64,000 nt of DNA from Pempheris klunzingeri (lineage: Eukaryota > Chordata > Actinopteri > Acropomatiformes > Pempheridae): the NCBI RefSeq assembly GCF_042242105.1, contig NC_092014.1, forward strand, positions 12,156,374 to 12,220,373. The letters are read 5' to 3'. A program made the translations under genes and the position numbers. Below the pieces are notes generated by a model that worked only from the letters and a program-made list of their open reading frames with translations, did not search any database and was not told the DNA's origin. Each line of letters begins with the position of its first letter. Position 1 is the stretch's first letter. Positions 12,926 to 23,125 of this stretch are shown piece after piece.

Positions 12926-13079
12926 CTTCATAAATGGAAAACACGGACCAAATATGTTTGTTTATCTCAAAATCTATATGCATGAGAAACATTAAACTTA
13001 TCTTAGAAAATTATTAGATAGACAAATGTTAATGTCCATACTATTTATCATAATATTTGAACAAAATGTATTGCATTGA

Positions 13080-13132
13080 AACATTGTTCAAACTTTGAGG
13101 TCAATAAAGCCTTTGAATTGAGTTGAGTTGAC

Positions 13133-13181
<49 letters not shown>

Positions 13182-13182
13182 C
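13080..13182 (+). repeat. Retroelement-like tail plus (TAGA)n microsatellite
   Basis: 'gaggtcaataaagcctttga' runs into a (GATA)n tract at 13133-13180. This 'tcaataaag' plus tetranucleotide tail is common in fish dispersed repeats. A similar one ends near 42.12 kb. Confidence 0.55.
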
Positions 13183-13387
13183 TTTGAGCATATCATAATG
13201 AAGCGGCGCTTGAGTCACATCCAGCTTCAACACCTTATCTCTGTTTCCTAACACCTGCTTCTGTCTTGTGAGGACTGTGGTCAGTATGAGCCACCACATA
13301 CAGGATTTCATCACATTTCACACCATTAATAGAAACACAAAAACAGCCCACTTTGACAGCTGATTGGACGATTGAGTACGAAAAATG

Positions 13388-13396
13388 TATTTAAAA
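13388..13396 (+). promoter_or_regulatory. TATA-like box of Pro-rich SCPP gene 1
   Basis: TATTTAAAA is followed by a non-coding exon 1 ending at 13479 (GTAAGA donor). The upstream motif ctttgacagctgattgg is shared with the gene at 15.8 kb and the pseudogene at 19.55 kb. Confidence 0.65.
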
Positions 13397-13589
13397 AGCG
13401 GACCTGCACAGATGGATAACCACTGTTAAATCTGGCTCCTTATCTGACTGCTATTAAAAACTTAATTATTTAATTTGAGGTAAGAATAATTACTTTGATT
13501 GTTTTTCTTAAATAAGGTGTTTTTAATAACAGCTGATCTTGAACTGTCTCTGTATTTTGCTCTACAAAGGATCATCACACATCTGAGCT

Positions 13590-14097
13590 ATGAAACTGCT
13601 GGTTTTGATTTTGTGCTTCACAGTACTCTGTTCCTCCATCCCAGTAAGTATGGCAAAGCAACTATGACAACAATCTTCAAACCCATCTCAGTCACTTTAA
13701 TTACTGTGGTGGTGTTGTGGTATTGCTTCAGTGCTTAATGCAGGTAATTGAGGTCTGTCAAGAGCATTTTTGATGTGATTTCATTTGAATCTTAAGGTCT
13801 CTGAGAAGAAGAAACGAGTCAAACGTTCAGATGATAGTGATGAGGTCAGTGTCTGGACACATGCTGTAGCTCACTGTCAAAATAATCACACACACACTAC
13901 AGAATATATCTCTGTATGAAATCATTTTTTTTCTTTTGTGTATTTTCCAGATGAACCAGAACTACATGCAGCCCTACATGCAGCCGTTTCCTGTCCCCAT
14001 TCCAGTGCCAATCCCCCGACCTTTTACTTTTCCTCTTGTCATCCCACCCATCCCTCTACCCGTCCCTCCACCAGTCATTCCTCTGGTTGGAAAATGA
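13590..14097 (+). CDS. Small Pro-rich SCPP protein 1 (82 aa)
   Basis: Coding exons: 13590-13643, 13797-13844, 13951-14097, with phase-0 introns. The signal peptide MKLLVLILCFTVLCSS is followed by IP. Exon 3 is KKKRVKR followed by SDDSDE, that is, a furin-like basic site and an acidic Ser cluster that fits Fam20C-type phosphorylation (Ser-x-Glu/Asp). Exon 4 is Met/Gln then a Pro/Val/Ile tract (PVPIPVPIPRP) ending PLVGK. It probably encodes a small matrix peptide. Close relatives are the gene at 15.8 kb and the pseudogene at 19.55 kb. The likely cleavage after VKR would release an Asp/Ser plus Pro-rich peptide. Poly(A) signals are at 14165-14170 and 14176-14181. Confidence 0.85.
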
Positions 14098-14164
14098 AAC
14101 AGGCACCTGGCTGATTGGAAGACTTTAGTGTACATTTACCTTAAACATTGTCCAACTGAAGTGC

Positions 14165-14181
14165 AATAAATGATTAATAAA
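14165..14181 (+). terminator. Two poly(A) signals of Pro-rich SCPP gene 1
   Basis: AATAAA occurs at 14165-14170 and again at 14176-14181, about 70 bases after the stop. Confidence 0.75.
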
Positions 14182-14199
14182 GCAATGTTTGAATAAGAG

Positions 14200-15390
14200 A
14201 TTGACTTCTACATGTTTTGTTTTTCACTTAAACAGTCTTCAGAAGTTGACAAACAGCATTTAAACCAGTCCCACCTCTTTGGGACCAAAATGATCATGCC
14301 AGCATATCAATATATGATGAATTTACAGTTACTTGCTTGTACAATGACTAGATAGTTTTAAAATTAACACTTATTGTCAGGAGCTCTCCAATTTTAACCA
14401 GCTGTGCTTTAAACAGCACTGCTGGGTGAATGAGGTCTCCTGAGTAAAACTAGTACTCAGTGACAGCATGGAAGAAGGAAAACCTTTTTTATAATCTACA
14501 AATTTTGTTGAAAACACACGCCTACTGACATTTATCCTCAGTTTTACTACACCATCACTTGACACAGCAACACATGCTGTTAAAAACCATTTAATAGCCA
14601 CTTACTGACAAATAAGTGTAAGATAAGGAAAGTTTGTACGTAGAGTAATATATTGTCTGTGGGTGTTTTTAGAGGTTGTGAAATGTTAAGAGGCGATAGC
14701 TTTTGAAAATAAAAATTTCCAGCAAACAATGCAAAGACTTCTTCTACCAACTGCTATGAACCTCCCTTCTCCCGTGTATCAGTATCAGCAATAAGGACCA
14801 TTATATTTGTTCAGTCATGTTGCCACTTACTCTCCATTAAACAGAATAAAGTCATTTGTTGGTTTGGAAAAAAAAAAAAAGTGTTAATCAAAAATATTAA
14901 ATTTTTTACTCCTTTATTTCTGACATTTTGAGGAAAACCTAAGGTGCAACATTATACTTGTGCAACAAAAGATTCTTTACAAGACATATAGTGGGTTACA
15001 CAAATAATGATACACAATTATACTGCATGCAATCCATTTGTTGCCAATATCTATAATGACCATATTTTAGTTTTAAGGTGAAGGTTAATTTCTTTATCCA
15101 GTTTATTTTGTTGACAGTTGCAGTCCACTTGTCCTTTGCTGGAGGGTTTGGCTCCAGCCATTTCCATGTGACAACTTTCTTGTGGTTTCAGGGTCCAATA
15201 TTTTATCTGGGGACCATTTGTATTCCAAGCAAAAATATCAAATGTTAAAGTAAAAATGCACTTGAGGTACATCATTGACACGTCTTAATGCAGCTTACAT
15301 AAACAATTTAACCAAATAGCTGATGGACAAGGTCAAATGACCAACCAAGGACAAAGTTGTCAACAACAAAAACCAGCGAATATGAATCAT
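14200..15390. other. Intergenic stretch, no gene seen
   Basis: This is AT-rich sequence with an A-run at about 14869-14880. No exon is supported. Confidence 0.55.
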
Positions 15391-15399
15391 GTAAACACC

Positions 15400-15470
15400 A
15401 CTTCACTGTTTCCCAACAGCTGTGAGATTAGTTCTAAGTCTTACATGGATGGTGGACAAGACGTTTTTAG
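15400..15470 (+). pseudogene. Faint relic of a Pro-rich SCPP signal-peptide exon
   Basis: The segment 'cactgtttcccaacagctgtgagattagttctaa' closely matches 17.82-17.86 kb and resembles the acceptor plus signal-peptide start of the Pro-rich SCPP genes (agct-ATG-aaactgctg at 13586). The start codon position is GTG, and no further exons are recognisable. It is best read as decayed duplication debris, and the identity is weak. Confidence 0.3.
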
Positions 15471-15575
15471 GATTATGCCCCCAAATACACCATTTCATCA
15501 CATTTCACACATTTGAGACAAATATAAAATCAAAACACCTTTGACAGCTGATAGGCTACTGGAGGCAGAGTTTTC

Positions 15576-15583
15576 TTTAAAAA
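15576..15583 (+). promoter_or_regulatory. TATA-like box of Pro-rich SCPP gene 2
   Basis: TTTAAAAA follows the shared 'tttgacagctgatagg' motif. Non-coding exon 1 ends at 15671 with a GTAAGG donor. Confidence 0.6.
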
Positions 15584-15815
15584 GGACACATGGACACTTT
15601 ACTTCAGACCAACATTTACCACTAGACTCTGTGCTTGGTCTGTGTTGTCAACATTACTTTTGACTTTAAAGGTAAGGTTTTTATGTTTAAGGACTTTATA
15701 TAGTTTGCCAGCCTGCAGCTCCTATAACTAAATTCATAATTTAGTTTTAATATATAATTTACCTTTTTACACCTTGTGTTTCAGGTTTTGGAAAGGTTTC
15801 TTGTGTTTTGCAGCG

Positions 15816-16317
15816 ATGAAACTGTTGGTCCTTGGTTTGTGCTTAATGGCCTTAAGTTACACCTTTCCTGTAAGTACTTGTATCACTGTTGACCTACTAT
15901 GTTGTAGTGTCTATGCTTTCAAACTTTGTACAAGGCTGCATGTTTTTTTTAAACGTTCAATTCAGATAAAAAACAATTAATGTGAATTCTTGCAACAATT
16001 GGTGATATATTCTATTCTTAAAGGTCTCTGAGGACAGTGATCGAGTCAAACGCTCAGGGAGTCATGAGGTCAGTCTGTGCAAAAAGATTCATTTACTGAC
16101 AAAATAGTTCTATTCACATTCTATAAAATCATTATTTCATATAAAATGCCACAAAATATATGCTTTTTTCTGTGTTTTCCAGATGAGCCATTATATGCTT
16201 TGGTATCCGTCACTCTACACCACCTATCAACCCAACCAAGACCTGACAGTGTTGCTGCAATTTCTGTTGGCTAGTCTTGCCAATGCAGCTGTTCCTCCTC
16301 CTCCTGCTGGAAAATGA
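15816..16317 (+). CDS. Small Pro-rich SCPP protein 2 (77 aa)
   Basis: Coding exons: 15816-15869, 16024-16068, 16183-16317, with phase-0 introns. The signal peptide is MKLLVLGLCLMALSYTFP. Exon 3 begins VSED and has SDRVKRS then GSHE, keeping the basic cleavage site and a Ser-x-Glu site, as in the gene at 13.6 kb. Exon 4 begins MSHYM and has Tyr/Leu segments before PPPPAGK, so the last two residues (GK) match the paralogue while the middle has diverged strongly. The open frame extends further upstream (to 15774), but an acceptor (TTGCAG, ending 15813) just before the ATG and homology to the paralogue support 15816 as the start. Poly(A) signal at 16392-16397. Confidence 0.82.
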
Positions 16318-16391
16318 GGCAACAAACTGGAAGATAGAGAAAAGATATGACAACTATCTATAGTGTTTTTCATGCTTAGCATTTTTTCTTG

Positions 16392-16397
16392 AATAAA
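16392..16397 (+). terminator. Poly(A) signal of Pro-rich SCPP gene 2
   Basis: AATAAA 75 bases after the TGA. An overlapping AATAAA-like run follows. Confidence 0.75.
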
Positions 16398-16429
16398 ATA
16401 AACAAATCATGAAAAATAAATGTTTTTTT

Positions 16430-17800
16430 TTGGTTCTTTTTTCTTTTCTCTTTACTGACAGGCGCGCGGAAATTATGACACAATATAAAGATCTCGGTTA
16501 CTGTCACCATCTGTGCTCATAATTCCATTGTGTAACTTAAAGGTAAAGTTAGGTTACGCTTTCACACTGCAGCAGTACAGTTTTTACAGTAAGCGGTTGT
16601 TCTGTTTCCTATTTGACACCATACAAATTAAAGGGATTAATAACGGGGCAAGTGAGGGCAAATACAACTACAGAATGCACATGTGCATATGATTACCCAA
16701 CTAAGCTGCCCTCCACTCACCTCCTTGTGTCTAGACAGGTTTACCATTTAAAAAATATCAGAGATGTACTTGCAGGCCCAGGACAGCAAACACATTAACA
16801 ATATTTACTCACAGCTTTTGTTTTTACCCGTCTGGAAAGAGATGGAGAAGTATCTGCTGTCGTACGACTAGACTACAAAGCAACTTCTTTTCTACTATAA
16901 CTTGCATGTCACTGAGCAAACCTGTGTTGCAGAATCCCACTAAATGAACCTTATACCTTGTACCTAATGATCATATTCACAGCTAAAAGCAGCTAAAAGT
17001 GAAAAACAATATAATAACTTTTTCCAGATGTAAATTTGTCCTCGCTTTTTCACAGCTTTCTCAACACCGCGATTTCAGTGATAGATGAAAGCTAGTAATA
17101 GCAAAACAAGCTGCTGAAATACAACAACAACATCTAGAAAGTGGCTAGAAATGACCTGATTGCTTCAATGTGCCAGACCACAGATAGCAATAAAACTGTG
17201 TCCGTGTCTGAGTCTGCAAGGGCTCCAGACTGGGCTCAGGCCCTTCTGGGGCCCTAAGGAAGAACTTACATAATTAACCTGGTGAAACAGCACTCATTTG
17301 GTACAGTTTTCCACAAAAAGAAAGGGCAATAGCAATGAAAATAAAAAAATAAATTAAACCTTTGAGATGCTCTGCCTGATTTTGTTGTGGCCCCACCAAA
17401 TTGAGACAGTGTGAGACAGTGAGCTGGCAGAAATACAACACCTACCTTCAGAGCTGCATGCCACAAAGATGACTCACACATCAGCTGGGAGAGAACATGA
17501 GAGTTTACCATCAATACCTCACACAGAAAATATAGAAACAAAGTACAGAATAGTATAATATACTATTCTGTATAATGTGTCTGTCTGACAAGGCCAGAAA
17601 CTGGTGCAGTCAACCTGACCTTGGAAAATCATCAATACCAATTTGAGATGTTAGTGTCAAACGTATGTATCTACAGTAAATCTCAAACATGAGTCCTCAT
17701 ACTTTTAATATGAAAATGATTAAATAAAACACCCAAAATTTAAAAGACCAAGTGAGCAAATTGTCTTTTTTATATGAAGATAGATTCAAATGTAAATGTT
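16430..17800. other. Intergenic stretch, no gene seen
   Basis: Nothing I can support as an exon. Short open frames have no SCPP features or splice context. Confidence 0.55.
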
Positions 17801-17809
17801 TTTTGAAGT

Positions 17810-17985
17810 GTGCACAAACAAATCACTGTTTCCCCACAGCTATGAGATTAGTTCTAAACCTTGGTGCATTTTCAAAACAACAAATAAGGCTCAATGTTTT
17901 TCTGTTACTTTCATCTTGGATAAAAAGCATGTAATGTGAATTTATGCCACAATCTTTCAGAATATATTAAAACTTTTGAGACCCC
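17810..17985 (+). pseudogene. Relic of a Pro-rich SCPP gene (exon 2 to exon 3 region)
   Basis: 'ccccacagct' followed by ATGAGATTAGTTCTAAACCT would encode MRLVLNLGAFS, resembling the paralogous signal peptide MKLLVLGLCLMALS. About 75 bases further on, 'aatgtgaatttatgccacaa ... atattaaaacttttgagacc' resembles intron 2 and the start of exon 3 of the gene at 15.8 kb (aatgtgaattcttgcaacaa ... tattcttaaaggtctctgag). There is no GT donor after the signal peptide and no SxE exon. I read it as a non-functional duplicate. Similarity was judged by eye. Confidence 0.45.
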
Positions 17986-18473
17986 TAGAGTCCATTTATT
18001 CAGTGGTCAATACACTGAATAGATGATTAATACACATTTTATGAATAGTATCATATCTTTATTTTTATATCATGTAAAGAAATGATGAGAAAATCTCATT
18101 CATCTCATTTATATCTTTAAATTAGAAAACATTTTTGAAAAAAATGTTTGAAACTGTGAATTATTAATATTTTCAGTGATTTAAAGGCATACATATGCTA
18201 TCAATGAAAAAGTCACAAAGAGTCTCCAAAAATGATTCAAAATGAGCCAAACCCCCTAGAGGAGTAGCATTTGAGATAAATCCAGTTAATCATAGTAGAT
18301 TATTTCTGATACGAATGTTTAAATAGATTGTACCATCACACTGTCCAGGTGTGTCTCTGGTCATCACACAGCCTATTTCCTCACCTTGAAATGTTGAGGT
18401 GGAAGATTTCTTAATAACTGCAATTTCCCAACAATGCTGTATGCTAATGAGATGACATCCGCTGCTGTAAGTG

Positions 18474-18480
18474 TATATAA
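18474..18480 (+). promoter_or_regulatory. TATA box of Thr/Ala-rich SCPP copy 2
   Basis: TATATAA within a roughly 100-base promoter stretch nearly identical to that at 12.0 kb. Exon 1 ends at 18561 before GTAATT and contains a 3-base insertion (cac/cag) relative to copy 1. Confidence 0.75.
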
Positions 18481-18664
18481 GAAAAGCTCAACATTCAGGG
18501 CGACACTACAACCTCCTCCACCAGCTGTGAGATAATCTGCTAAATCTGTCAAGACTGGAAGGTAATTGTATGAATCTTTTGTTTCAGTATTTTCTGTGTG
18601 ATTTTAGAAAAGCTGTTTAAAAACTGAACAAATCTTTAATATTTTCACTAAGATCACTGTAACC

Positions 18665-19146
18665 ATGCTGAAGCTAGCCCTGGTGCTTGGATGCCTCCTG
18701 AGCCTCGCTCTGGCTCATCCTGTAAGTGAAACATTTTCATACTCAATATCAACACCAGTGTTATTACATTTTGATGCCAGTGAGATTATTGCAGTGCGAT
18801 AATGGAGGTAATATCAAACTTGCAACTTGTGTATTTTCTGCAGATGGCGCACAAACGAGTTGCTCGGTCTGACTCTGACTCTGACTCCAAGGAGTCCACT
18901 GGGGTGAGTGCTTTTGCTGTCCTTTACACTTTGCCATTCTACACACCTGAATGTCAGTTACTGTAAAATTTCTTAGAAAATCTTCTGCTGTATATTTGAC
19001 AATGAATCTGTCTGATTCTTTTGAAGAGTTCCAACGCCCAACCTCCAAACCTCACGCAACAGTTGCAACAATGGTTGGAGATCCTCAAACTCCTCCGGCA
19101 ACCTGTTACTGCGCCACCTGCTACATCCACCACTACTACAAAATGA
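18665..19146 (+). CDS. Small Ser/Asp- and Gln-rich SCPP protein, copy 2 (78 aa)
   Basis: Coding exons: 18665-18721, 18844-18903, 19027-19146. The signal peptide and the first eight residues of exon 3 (MAHKRVAR) are identical to copy 1. The rest of exon 3 has changed from a Ser-rich SNESNE end to SDSDSDSKEST, keeping Ser-x-Glu/Asp character but with alternating Ser-Asp. Exon 4 keeps the amphipathic Leu/Gln segment (QQLQQWLEILKLLRQPVTAP) but has lost most of the Thr/Ala tail, ending STTTTK. It is intact and probably functional. The pattern shows conserved non-coding sequence and a divergent mature protein. Poly(A) signal at 19282-19287. Confidence 0.85.
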
Positions 19147-19281
19147 AAGCTGAGATTTAACCAGAGAACAGAGAGTGTGAATGAAAACCAGTTTTCAAAT
19201 TTGAAGAATGTTGTCTAAAGCAGAGCGTTTTGCACTCATCATTCTAGTTCAAGTAAACGGGTGGATAAAAAGTATCTGCGA

Positions 19282-19287
19282 AATAAA
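19282..19287 (+). terminator. Poly(A) signal of Thr/Ala-rich SCPP copy 2
   Basis: AATAAA in the same context (ataaacttcataaatggaaa) as copy 1. Confidence 0.78.
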
Positions 19288-19533
19288 CTTCATAAATGGA
19301 AAATGTGCAGTATGTTTGTTTTTCTTTAAAGCCCATATGTATGATGAACGTTCATGAAACTTTGTAAAAAGGTGTGTATCATAGAATGATTATGTTAGAT
19401 TGAAATGCAGTCTAGTATCTGACCAAAAGTGCAAAAACCTGTGAAATGCAGAGTGAACAGTATACTATTTAGGTAAAAAGGGTAGAAATGAATTGACTAA
19501 AATATACAAAGTCTGCCTATAGATAGATAGAGA

Positions 19534-19785
19534 GAAAAACACAAGCAGCCTACTTTGACAGCTGATTGCATGACTTGGGGATAAATTGAGGACTGACGTT
19601 TTGTGCAGTTCATTGAGGTCGGCCAAAAGAGTTTCGGATGTGACTTGATTTGCATCTTAAAATCTCTGAGGAGGAGAACTGAGTCAAATGCTCAGTGTAG
19701 AGTGACGAGGTCAGTATTTGGACACACGCTGTAACCAACTGTCAAAACAACCACATACACCACAGAATATATCTTTGCAGCCTCC
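19534..19785 (+). pseudogene. Pseudogene of Pro-rich SCPP gene 1
   Basis: The segment matches the promoter of the gene at 13.4 kb ('acttt gacagctgatt'), then jumps (exons 1-2 missing) to its intron 2, exon 3 and intron 3 ('gaatatatctytg'). The exon 3 relic, about 19661-19709, still reads like SVKxRS-SDE. However, its acceptor AG has become AA, and an in-frame TAG falls where SDD is encoded in the functional gene. Exon 4 is absent: a LINE fragment begins exactly where the intron 3 match ends. It is clearly non-functional. Confidence 0.82.
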
Positions 19786-19960
19786 GTCTCCTCTGTTGGC
19801 ATCCCGCTGGACCTTTCAGCAGCTTTTGATGCAGTGGACCATCAGATCCTCCTCTCCACCCTTCAAAAAACGTAGAGTCTCAGGCTCTCCACTCTCATTG
19901 TTCACATCCTAGCTTAAGCACTACACTTACAGGGTAACTTGGAGAGAATTTGTGTCTGAA
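19778..19960 (+). mobile_element. LINE reverse-transcriptase fragment (L2/Rex/CR1-like)
   Basis: One frame reads LDLSAAFDAVDHQILLSTLQ, the conserved RT domain A of L2/CR1/Rex-type non-LTR retrotransposons (…DLSAAFDTVDH…). After a frame break come SGSPLSLFTS and YRVTWRE-like stretches, which fit the following segment of the same protein. It is only about 180 bases long, with stops. It abuts the Pro-rich SCPP pseudogene and may have helped destroy its last exon. Confidence 0.8.
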
Positions 19961-19989
19961 TGTGGTAGCCTTACTATACCAATGGTACT

Positions 19990-22920
19990 TACAACTTACT
20001 TTGCTTGTTTGCTTACTGGATAATGATGAGATAATATTCAATCAAAGGTCAGATCAAACGCTCCGACAAAAGATGCAAAAGAAAATGTGAACGTGACAGT
20101 GAAGCGGGTAGAAAGAGATTTGCCGGAAAGATTTATTTAATTTCTCATTTTCATTCTTCATTTCATTTCTTTTTTTACTGGAAATCCAGTCTATTTATTT
20201 GAACATCATTAAATCAAAATTTAAAGGAGTAGCTGTCTAGATGATGTCGAAATGAATCAATGTATGCAACCAGCACAGCAAACAAACATGAAGCTTTTAA
20301 TTGCTTGACGTGGCAGCACATGGGTTACAAAAGAATGTTTGGACACTTGCTGGTTTGTCTGTTTTGTAATAACACTGTTACATTGCTACAGTACAAACAT
20401 GGTCACTATACTGGTAAAGTTAAATTAGACCTTGACTGAGCTTACTGAAGTAAGACATGTCACAAGAATCTACTGCAAATAAAAAGCCATGATGGGATCA
20501 TGCTTTGAATAAGTGTCTCACTGGTTGATCCAATTAAAAGCAATGAAGACCTTTAAAGTGCACTTCATTTCCTTCTGGTCTTTATATTGTGAGGGTCTAA
20601 GATGGGTCTGAGAGGGTCTGAATATGTGGTGTAACTGCTGTGCAGTTTTAGTCTGACATGGGGACAAGCATTTTTGTGACAATAGTTGTCAGTAGTAAAA
20701 AACAGGGTGTAATGTTTTGGTGTCCTGTAAGTGTGCATGTTGACCTCATAGTTGCGTGAAGGAAACCACACCGCCACCAAGCAGCTGTTAAAATGGGCTG
20801 ATATTGCACCAAGGTTCAAGTTCAGACAGGAATCGCCATGGCAACCCCACTGCAGGAAATAGATACATTTCACAAATTGCCATGTCAAAGTAACAACTCA
20901 GAGCTGACCCTGTGAGATTAAGCAGTTTATGTTAGAAATGGTTTCCTCCAGACCTGTCTGATTCTGATTTAACAGGCACACTGCTGATAAAAGCCAGATA
21001 TATATACTTTATTTTTCTTAGTTTAACATGAAAATCCATAAAAATCTTCATACGCACACATATGTGCTTTGATACTCTCTGTTAGTCATAACTGAATCTG
21101 TCTCTCACTAGACAAAATTGTGTTCTCACATTGCTCACGTCTCTTGTGTCTGCAGCTGTTTCTGGTATTTCACTGAAATTTGTTTCCCATAAAATTGAAT
21201 TTCCTCTGGTGACACATTTTACGCCCAGTTTCACACCAGGGATGAATACACCAGCATCACAATCTTTATGGGTTGTTTTAGCCAAGCAAGACTAAAAAGA
21301 AAGAGGCAGTATCCTAGTAAGAGTCATTTTATCTCAAAGTGGCCCGTTAATAAGTAATGTTCTTGTAGGGAGACACATTTTACATCACAAGGAGCAAGAA
21401 TTGTTCCCGTAGATTGGACTGAAAAAGACCTGTGTGGGGGCATGAGGATACTTTACAGAGAGTCAATAAAAAACAGAAAACAGAAAGGCAACATGCACGT
21501 TGTTTGATTGATAAGTAATCTCCAGAAAATACTGTGCAGACATGAAAAACAATTAACATTGCTTCTAAAATAGATTATAACCTTTTAAACCCAAATTTTT
21601 CATTACATTTCTCTTAAACCAGCTTTCAAACTAAATATCTTTTTTTTTCCCCACACTGCTTTAAACGTTTTCTTTGTCTGAATGCAGCTATTTAGCTATT
21701 ATCATCAAGTGTTATGTGATGTTGTGCAATCACACCAAATGATAAATTGTAGATGTCTTTATCTTTCTATCTTTATTTAATGTATCTGAACATATATCTT
21801 GACTCTTTGTGACTTCTTACAACAGTTTAAATTCTTGTGCAAAGCCTGGCCGTGGATCATGACTGTAAAGGCAATAACATGTCTCCTGTATTATAACCAT
21901 GTAGCGAGTCTGAAAGCTACATATCATAAAACCTGTTGCCAAGATGATCTTTATATGAGCTCCTTGTCAGATGCTATTTTTCTTTTTACAGTTTCATGAT
22001 GTATATTCTTAGGTGTTGAAATTGAAGTTGTCAGAGGCCGTTATTCAGTGGAAAATCAAAAACCAAAAGTATTATCAACAGATTACATTTTTGCTTTATG
22101 GAGTCGTCCCTCCCTTCCTTAACCCAGTGTATACTTACTTTGATATCCTGTAGTACCATATTGACATTATCATGGAAAAACCACCTGCCATTATTGTGTA
22201 TGTGGTGTGCTGCATAGTCAGTATAGAGGTGAACTTGTTGAACTCTAACCTGAGGCTATTGCAATTAAAATATAGGACATTCAGTGCTTTTAAATGTAGC
22301 TACATAATAACAATGGCCATAATCATATTGAGACCACGCTGAAAATGAGCAAATTATCAGTGTTGGTCCGCCCGCTCTTGTCCATCATTGGGAAATAAAC
22401 ACTTCTTAAATCTCTGGATGCCACTTGCAACAGGAAATAAAAGAGGTCCACCAAGAGTAAACAAGGTGATTACAGTATTTGGAAAGGATTGAGCAAGTAT
22501 TGTTTTGGCGGTGGAAATATAGCTCTAGGCAACAGATATTACGGTTTCGCAAGTACAGAGCGCTTCAACAACATCAATCATGCCTGACTTTGACAGCAAA
22601 TATGTGGAATACTTTTCTAAATATTACTGTAATGTGTTATAGCGTGTCAATATTCTGGATCGAACTCAGAATTCAGGCCGTGTTGTTTAAACAAAAGGAG
22701 ATGTGTTACGGTGGTTGTGTGTGTGTGATCAGCTGTACAAATTAGGCTTAGCGGTTAATTCAGCTCAACATGTGCTAGAAAATACTTTAAGTCAACAGGA
22801 TTATAAACAGGATGTGGACCTTTAATGTTACAAAAACACAGTCTAGTCGGGTAATGAAATTGTGTTCACGCCTATTTTGGTTTTGTCTCCGGAGGCGGCC
22901 ATGAGACTGACCATATCTGA
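19990..22920. other. Intergenic stretch, no gene seen
   Basis: About 2.9 kb of AT-rich sequence without a supported exon. Open frames such as 20565-20888 (minus) show no SCPP signal peptide, splice pattern or recognised domain. Confidence 0.55.
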
Positions 22921-22935
22921 CATGAAGTAACACAC

Positions 22936-22943
22936 CTTTAAAG
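22936..22943 (+). promoter_or_regulatory. Possible TATA-like box of the Asp/Ser plus Pro/Thr SCPP gene
   Basis: CTTTAAAG lies about 30 bases before a putative non-coding exon 1 that would end at 23014 (GTAGCG donor). A second candidate, TTAAAA at 22975-22980, is too close to that donor. Confidence 0.35.
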
Positions 22944-23125
22944 TGTGAGAGCAATGTGGGCACACTGAGGCTGCTTAAAAGCTAATGGAGTTTCCTGAAG
23001 GGACCAGCTTGAAGGTAGCGAACACAGGCTTAATACTGTATTCATTGTTAAACTGTTGACACTCTACTATGGCTCGCAGGCACCTCTAACTATCAAGGGA
23101 TTTGAATTAGAGTTTGAAGTGCAAG

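Larger units (their letters stand above)
18345..19365 (+). repeat. Tandem segmental duplicate of 11.87-13.01 kb
   Basis: From 'cctcacctt-aaatgttgaggtg' to past the poly(A) signal, this block parallels 11.87-13.01 kb in the same orientation. Promoter, exon 1, intron 1, signal-peptide exon and intron 2 are almost identical. It carries the second Thr/Ala-rich SCPP gene. Just downstream lies a decayed copy of the neighbouring Pro-rich gene, so the duplicated unit was at least two genes long. Confidence 0.88.

Noticed and set aside
15774-15815. Upstream in-frame start for Pro-rich SCPP gene 2
   Set aside because: It spans an acceptor-like TTGCAG and puts aromatic residues ahead of a normal signal peptide. 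The paralogue supports ATG 15816.
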